DNA of 64,000 nucleotides, from assembly GCA_934101595.1 (NCBI GenBank), contig CAKORR010000004.1, positions 90,072 to 154,071 on the forward strand. Direction: 5' to 3'. Source of the stretch: an uncultured Bacilli bacterium. Its GTDB lineage: Bacteria > Bacillota_I > Bacilli_A > RF39 > UBA660. The notes beneath the pieces were generated by a model, which made no database searches, was not told the origin of the DNA, and saw nothing but the letters and a program-made list of their open reading frames with translations. Shown piece after piece: positions 59,810 to 64,000 of this stretch. Position numbers and translations under genes: made by a program. Every line of letters starts with the position of its first letter. The stretch's first letter is position 1.

Positions 59810-60310
59810 ATGAAAAACAGTTTGAAAAATGTAATTATTAATAATTTGATTGTAATGGATGAGAACTTTGATGCAAAGTATTTGCAATCATTAGGTTTTT
59901 ATGAGCTAATAGAAATTTTTGGAAATAAATTAGGAATTAACGGTGAACAGTTTTTAAGTTATTTAAAATCTTATCAGACCGATTTAAAACCAATTGATTT
60001 TCATGACGAAGAGTTTTTAACGTCATTATATATCGATGAAGCTTTTTCACCACTTACTATTTATGGATATTTTTCTAGAATAATCTCTTCTATAGATGAT
60101 GAAATAAGAGATTGTGAAAGCGAATTAGCTATAAATAATGAAATTATTAATAAGACAACAAACGGTTTTGAAAAATCAGAAACACTTCATGAGTCGGCAC
60201 AACTTACTAAAAAAGAGTATCAATTATTGAATGAGAAAAATGACTATTCTGCTATTTTAAATAATGTTAGTAGATTTATAGAGTTAGATAATGAACTTAA
60301 AAGAGTTTAA
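59810..60310 (+). CDS. Hypothetical protein, second of an unknown pair
   Basis: 166 residues from ATG 59810, chosen because GGTGAG lies 7 bases upstream; earlier in-frame TTG/GTG codons overlap the previous gene. Helical start (SLKNVIINNLIVMDENFDAKYL), LGFYELIEIFGNKLGINGEQ, then a probable coiled coil (IISSIDDEIRDCESELAINN) near residues 90-125. No known motif. Translationally linked to the preceding gene and closed by a terminator, so the two likely work together. Confidence 0.65.
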   Translation: MKNSLKNVIINNLIVMDENFDAKYLQSLGFYELIEIFGNKLGINGEQFLSYLKSYQTDLKPIDFHDEEFLTSLYIDEAFSPLTIYGYFSRIISSIDDEIRDCESELAINNEIINKTTNGFEKSETLHESAQLTKKEYQLLNEKNDYSAILNNVSRFIELDNELKRV

Positions 60311-60325
60311 CCTAACTCTTTTTTT
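60299..60325 (+). terminator. Terminator of the unknown pair
   Basis: AAAAGAGTT / AACTCTTTT 9-bp stem with a TAACCT loop and further T; overlaps the stop codon. Confidence 0.8.
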
Positions 60326-60352
60326 GTGTTAAAATGTTTAAAAGGAGACACT

Positions 60353-61243
60353 ATGGAAAAAAGTATTTGTGATTTTTTAAATTATTTAGATATTGAACTT
60401 AACTACTCAAAATTAACTATAAGAGGTTATGAAAATTCACTAAAAACTTATCAGGAATTTTTGGAAGGAAAAAAACTTGATTATCTAAAAATTGAGAGAA
60501 GTGATATTATGAATTACTTAAAGTTTTTAGATCAAAAAAATTACCTTGCCACTTCAGTTGCAAATAACTTATCAGCTCTTAGAAGCTTTTATAAATATTT
60601 GGTTAATAATAGTGTCATAGAGGTAAATCCATTTTTTAATGTTGGAAACCCCAAAAAAGAAAAGAAAATCCCTGAATTTTTGAGCGAAGTTGAAATAGAG
60701 GAATTACTAAATGTTGATGATGAAAACGCTATATTAGGGGTTAGAAATAAATTGATTATGGAATTAATTTACTCAACTGGAGTAAGAGTTAGTGAACTTG
60801 TTAATATTAAGATTAATGATATAAATTTTTATGATTCATCTATCAAAATTTTAGGAAAGGGTAGTAAAGAAAGAATCGTTTTATTTGGGGATTATGCTAG
60901 AGATTTGTTAAATGAATATATTAATAATAGTAGAGTTATATTATTAAACAAAGAAAAATGTGACTATTTATTTTTAAACCGTTTTGGCAAAAAAATTACT
61001 CCCCGAAGTATTGAAATCATTATTAGCAATCATGCCAAAAAGTTAGCACTAAAACATAAAACAACACCGCATACAATAAGACACACATTTGCAACTCATT
61101 TACTAAATCATGGTGCGGATATTAAAACAGTTCAAGAACTATTAGGACATGAAAGTTTGAGTACTACGCAAATATATACACATATTACTTCGGATAGATT
61201 AAAAAGTGTTTATTTAAAAACACACCCTCATGGAAAATTATAG
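60353..61243 (+). CDS. xerD: Tyrosine recombinase XerC/XerD type
   Basis: 296 residues from ATG 60353 (AAAGGAGA upstream). N-terminal SAM-like core-binding domain (FLNYLDIELNYSKLTIRGYE, LSALRSFYKYL) and catalytic domain with the full set: R in STGVRVSELVNI (~146), K in GKGSKERIV (~172), HxxR in HTIRHTFATHLL (~243), H in LGHESLST (~267), Tyr in TTQIYTHI (~276). Length and the chromosomal setting suit the dimer-resolving XerC/D enzyme rather than a phage integrase; no attachment site or mobile genes are near. C versus D cannot be decided. Confidence 0.9.
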   Translation: MEKSICDFLNYLDIELNYSKLTIRGYENSLKTYQEFLEGKKLDYLKIERSDIMNYLKFLDQKNYLATSVANNLSALRSFYKYLVNNSVIEVNPFFNVGNPKKEKKIPEFLSEVEIEELLNVDDENAILGVRNKLIMELIYSTGVRVSELVNIKINDINFYDSSIKILGKGSKERIVLFGDYARDLLNEYINNSRVILLNKEKCDYLFLNRFGKKITPRSIEIIISNHAKKLALKHKTTPHTIRHTFATHLLNHGADIKTVQELLGHESLSTTQIYTHITSDRLKSVYLKTHPHGKL

Positions 61244-61271
61244 AAAATATACGTAAAAAGCTTAAAAAGTG

Positions 61272-61301
61272 TTTAATTATAAATAATTAGTGTGATATAA
61301 T
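61272..61301 (+). promoter_or_regulatory. Promoter of ppdK
   Basis: TTTAAT (61272-61277), 18-base spacer, extended -10 TGATATAAT (hexamer 61296-61301). Confidence 0.55.
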
Positions 61302-61328
61302 TATTATTGTCAAGGAAGGAGAAAAAAC

Positions 61329-63959
61329 ATGAAATATGTTTATTTGTTCAGCGAAGGTAACGCTGATATGAGAAACCTACTTGGTGGTAAAGGTGCTAAT
61401 TTAGCAGAAATGACAAAAATTGGATTACCAGTACCACAAGGTTTCACAATTACGACTGAAGCATGTACGAAATACTATGAAGATGGTAGAGAAATAAATG
61501 ATGACATTCAAGCCCAAATTAATGAGTACATTGCTAAAATGGAAGAAATTACTGGAAAGAAATTTGGCGACAAAGAAAATCCTTTATTGGTTTCTGTTCG
61601 TTCAGGAGCTAGAGCATCAATGCCTGGTATGATGGATACTATATTAAACTTAGGTTTAAATGAAGATGTTGTTAATGTTTTAGCTGAAAAATCTAACAAT
61701 CCACGTTGGGCATGGGATTGCTACAGAAGATTTATTCAAATGTATTCTGATGTAGTTATGGAAGTTGGAAAAAAATACTTTGAACAATTAATCGACGAAA
61801 TGAAAGCTAAGAAAGGCGTTAAACAAGACATTGAGCTTGATGCTGACGATTTAAAAGAATTAGCAAATCAATTTAAAGCAGAATATAAAGAAAAAATAGG
61901 TACTGATTTCCCATCTGATCCAAAAGAACAATTGATGGGAGCTGTTAAAGCCGTATTCCGCTCATGGGATAATCCTAGAGCAAATGTTTATAGAAGAGAT
62001 AATGATATTCCTTATTCATGGGGTACTGCTGTAAATGTTCAAGCTATGGCATTTGGTAACATGGGTGATGACTGTGGTACAGGTGTTGCCTTTACACGTG
62101 ATCCAGCAACTGGAGAAAAAGGATTATTTGGTGAATTTTTAACTAATGCTCAAGGTGAAGACGTTGTTGCTGGTGTTAGAACACCAATGCATATTTCAGA
62201 AATGGAAGAAAAATTCCCAGAGGCATTTAAGGAATTTAAAGAAGTATGTAAAACTCTAGAAAATCATTATAGAGACATGCAAGATATGGAATTTACTGTT
62301 GAACATGGTAAATTATATATGCTTCAAACAAGAAATGGTAAGAGAACAGCTAAGGCTGCTTTAAAAATTGCTTGTGATTTAGTTGATGAAGGCATGCGTA
62401 CCGAAGAAGAAGCTGTTTCAATGATTGATCCAAGGAACTTAGATACATTGTTACATCCTCAATTTGATGCTGCTGCTTTAAAAGAAGCAAAACCTATAGG
62501 AAAAGGCTTAGGAGCATCTCCAGGGGCTGCATGTGGTAAAATTGTGTTCACTGCAGAAGATGCTGTTTCTTGGCATGAAAAAGGTGAAAAAGTTGTTTTA
62601 GTTAGACTTGAAACTTCACCTGAAGATATTACTGGTATGAAAGCTAGTCAAGGAATATTAACTGTACGTGGTGGAATGACTAGTCATGCTGCAGTAGTTG
62701 CTCGTGGAATGGGAACTTGTTGTGTTTCTGGATGTGGAGACATAGCTATGGATGAAGAAAATAAAAAATTCACTTTAGCTGGTAAGACATTCCATGAAGG
62801 AGATTATATTTCTATTGATGGTACAACAGGTTGCATTTATGATGGTATTATCAAAACTGTTGATGCAAGTATTGTTGGTGAATTTGAAAGAGTTATGTCT
62901 TGGGCAGATAAGTTCAGAAGACTTAAAGTTAGAACTAATGCTGACACTCCAAGAGATGCAAAAAAAGCTCATGAATTAGGAGCTGAAGGTATTGGACTTT
63001 GCCGTACTGAGCATATGTTCTTTGAAGAAGATAGAATTGCTGCATTTAGAGAAATGATTTGCGCTGATACTTTAGAAGAAAGAGAAGCTGCACTAGAAAA
63101 AATATTACCATATCAACAAAGTGACTTCGAACAATTATATGAAGCACTAGAAGGCGATTCAGTGGTTATAAGATATCTTGACCCACCTCTACATGAATTT
63201 GTTCCTACCGAAGAAGCTGATATTAAAAAACTTGCAGACGCCCAAGGAAAATCGGTTGAAAGAATTAAAGAAATTATTGCTGGATTGCATGAGTTTAACC
63301 CAATGATGGGACATAGAGGATGCCGTCTTGCAGTTACTTATCCAGAAATTGCTAAAATGCAAACAAAAGCTGTAATAAGAGCTGCTATAAATACAAAGAA
63401 AAAGCATCCTGACTGGGATGTAGTTCCTGAAATTATGATTCCATTAGTAGGAGAAGAAAAAGAATTAAAATATGTTAAAGATGACGTTGTTAAAATAGCA
63501 GATGAAGAAATAAAGAATGCCGGTGTTGATCTATCATATAAAGTTGGTACAATGATAGAAATTCCAAGAGCTGCTTTAACTGCTGATGAAATTGCTAAAC
63601 ACGCTGAATTCTTCTCATTTGGAACAAATGACCTAACTCAAATGACATTTGGTTTCTCAAGAGATGATGCTGGAAAATTCTTGCCTTCATATTATGATAA
63701 AAAGATTTATGAAGAAGATCCATTTAAAACACTTGATCAAAAGGGTGTTGGAAAACTAATTGAAATGGCTGTTAAATTAGGAAAAGAAACTAGACCTGAC
63801 ATCCATTTAGGTGTATGTGGAGAAACTGGTGGAGATCCTAAATCAATTGAATTCTATCATAATTTAGGACTTGATTATGTTTCATGTTCTCCATTTAGAG
63901 TTCCAGTTGCAAGATTAGCCGCTGCTCAAGCCGCTATCAAGTCAGGAACGCAAAAGTAG
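61329..63959 (+). CDS. ppdK: Pyruvate, phosphate dikinase
   Basis: Interconverts PEP, AMP and PPi with pyruvate, ATP and Pi; in fermenters it often works in glycolysis or gluconeogenesis. 876 residues, full length. ATP-grasp N-terminal domain (LLGGKGANLAEMTKIGLPVP ~19-38, SVRSGARASMPGMMDTILNL), phosphohistidine domain with catalytic His in GGMTSHAAVVARGMG (~450-464), and PEP-binding TIM barrel (GLCRTEHMFF ~556, MGHRGCRLAV, GTNDLTQMTFGFSRDDAG ~765-782, catalytic Cys in GVCGETGG ~830). GGAAGGAG site. No regulatory partner (PDRP) nearby. Monocistronic within the window. Confidence 0.98.
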   Translation: MKYVYLFSEGNADMRNLLGGKGANLAEMTKIGLPVPQGFTITTEACTKYYEDGREINDDIQAQINEYIAKMEEITGKKFGDKENPLLVSVRSGARASMPGMMDTILNLGLNEDVVNVLAEKSNNPRWAWDCYRRFIQMYSDVVMEVGKKYFEQLIDEMKAKKGVKQDIELDADDLKELANQFKAEYKEKIGTDFPSDPKEQLMGAVKAVFRSWDNPRANVYRRDNDIPYSWGTAVNVQAMAFGNMGDDCGTGVAFTRDPATGEKGLFGEFLTNAQGEDVVAGVRTPMHISEMEEKFPEAFKEFKEVCKTLENHYRDMQDMEFTVEHGKLYMLQTRNGKRTAKAALKIACDLVDEGMRTEEEAVSMIDPRNLDTLLHPQFDAAALKEAKPIGKGLGASPGAACGKIVFTAEDAVSWHEKGEKVVLVRLETSPEDITGMKASQGILTVRGGMTSHAAVVARGMGTCCVSGCGDIAMDEENKKFTLAGKTFHEGDYISIDGTTGCIYDGIIKTVDASIVGEFERVMSWADKFRRLKVRTNADTPRDAKKAHELGAEGIGLCRTEHMFFEEDRIAAFREMICADTLEEREAALEKILPYQQSDFEQLYEALEGDSVVIRYLDPPLHEFVPTEEADIKKLADAQGKSVERIKEIIAGLHEFNPMMGHRGCRLAVTYPEIAKMQTKAVIRAAINTKKKHPDWDVVPEIMIPLVGEEKELKYVKDDVVKIADEEIKNAGVDLSYKVGTMIEIPRAALTADEIAKHAEFFSFGTNDLTQMTFGFSRDDAGKFLPSYYDKKIYEEDPFKTLDQKGVGKLIEMAVKLGKETRPDIHLGVCGETGGDPKSIEFYHNLGLDYVSCSPFRVPVARLAAAQAAIKSGTQK

Positions 63960-64000
63960 ATAAAAGAACAAAAGTGTTTTTAAGCCGTATAATCATTACG
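63960..64000 (+). other. Window end, short intergenic sequence
   Basis: Forty-one bases after ppdK. A possible -10 (TATAAT at 63988-63993) is seen; no clear hairpin and no gene. Confidence 0.4.

Noticed and set aside
60353..61243. Phage or mobile-element integrase
   Set aside because: No phage, transfer or attachment-site sequences nearby, and length and motifs fit chromosomal Xer proteins.
1..64000. CRISPR arrays, insertion sequences, rRNA, origin of replication
   Set aside because: No spaced short repeats, transposase motifs, rRNA-like conserved segments or DnaA-box clusters were seen on either strand.

Overview
The window reads as one chromosomal segment of a very AT-rich, low-GC Bacillota (Firmicutes). 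UGA is used as a stop codon, so this is the standard bacterial code and not a mycoplasma code. The block rpsU-yqeY-yqfC-yqfD-ybeY-dgkA-era-yqzL-recO-glyS, the yqeG-yqeH pair, and sporulation genes (gerE, gerM, spoIIIAH, yqfC, yqfD) indicate a spore-forming relative of Bacilli/Erysipelotrichia, probably an uncultured gut lineage. Nearly all genes lie on the + strand; the exceptions are a DUF2624 gene and a three-gene sporulation cluster. No gene-free stretch exceeds 300 bases; the longest gaps (25384-25566, 37412-37579, 9049-9178, 52176-52296) hold terminators, promoters and leaders.

Layout: 1-7162, two replicative polymerases (dnaE, cut by the window edge, and polC). 7212-9048, an unknown gene and trigger factor. 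9179-15143, a cell-wall operon murL-murD-murG-murB-divIB followed by queH; murL plus a MurD-like ligase suggests D-glutamate is made by epimerising UDP-MurNAc-L-Ala-L-Glu. 15188-19334, three exported, C-terminally anchored proteins behind a promoter whose spacer contains nine G in a row (likely phase variable). 19329-25383, a duplicated MoxR-type AAA+ locus: two 629-residue ATPases with divergent lectin-like sensor domains, a small P-loop-less AAA-like protein, and a metallopeptidase/VWA protein. 25567-31980, rpsB-tsf, an attenuator-like leader, two unusual sigma factors, two small membrane proteins and frr. 32045-41406, deoD, yqeG-yqeH, mutL, NfeD/SPFH membrane proteins, a TPR protein and priA. 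41429-46106, fmt, a class B penicillin-binding protein, rpmG, efp and tRNA-Arg(UCU). 47142-48932 (minus), gerM, gerE and spoIIIAH, with a near-consensus sigma-K promoter before gerE. 49036-52175, a CmpB-type membrane protein, a C39-peptidase ABC exporter and two tiny double-glycine-leader peptides: an apparent two-peptide bacteriocin locus. 52297-59153, the rpsU to glyS block with a very short T-box before glyS. 59212-63959, two unknown genes, a XerC/XerD recombinase and pyruvate phosphate dikinase.

The three least ordinary regions are (i) the duplicated sensor-MoxR/metallopeptidase locus, where regulatory and ATPase segments are kept alike while the sensor has diverged; (ii) the bacteriocin pair, whose peptides are too short for usual gene calling; and (iii) the poly-G promoter controlling surface proteins. 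All functional statements come from reading motifs by eye; no database search was possible.
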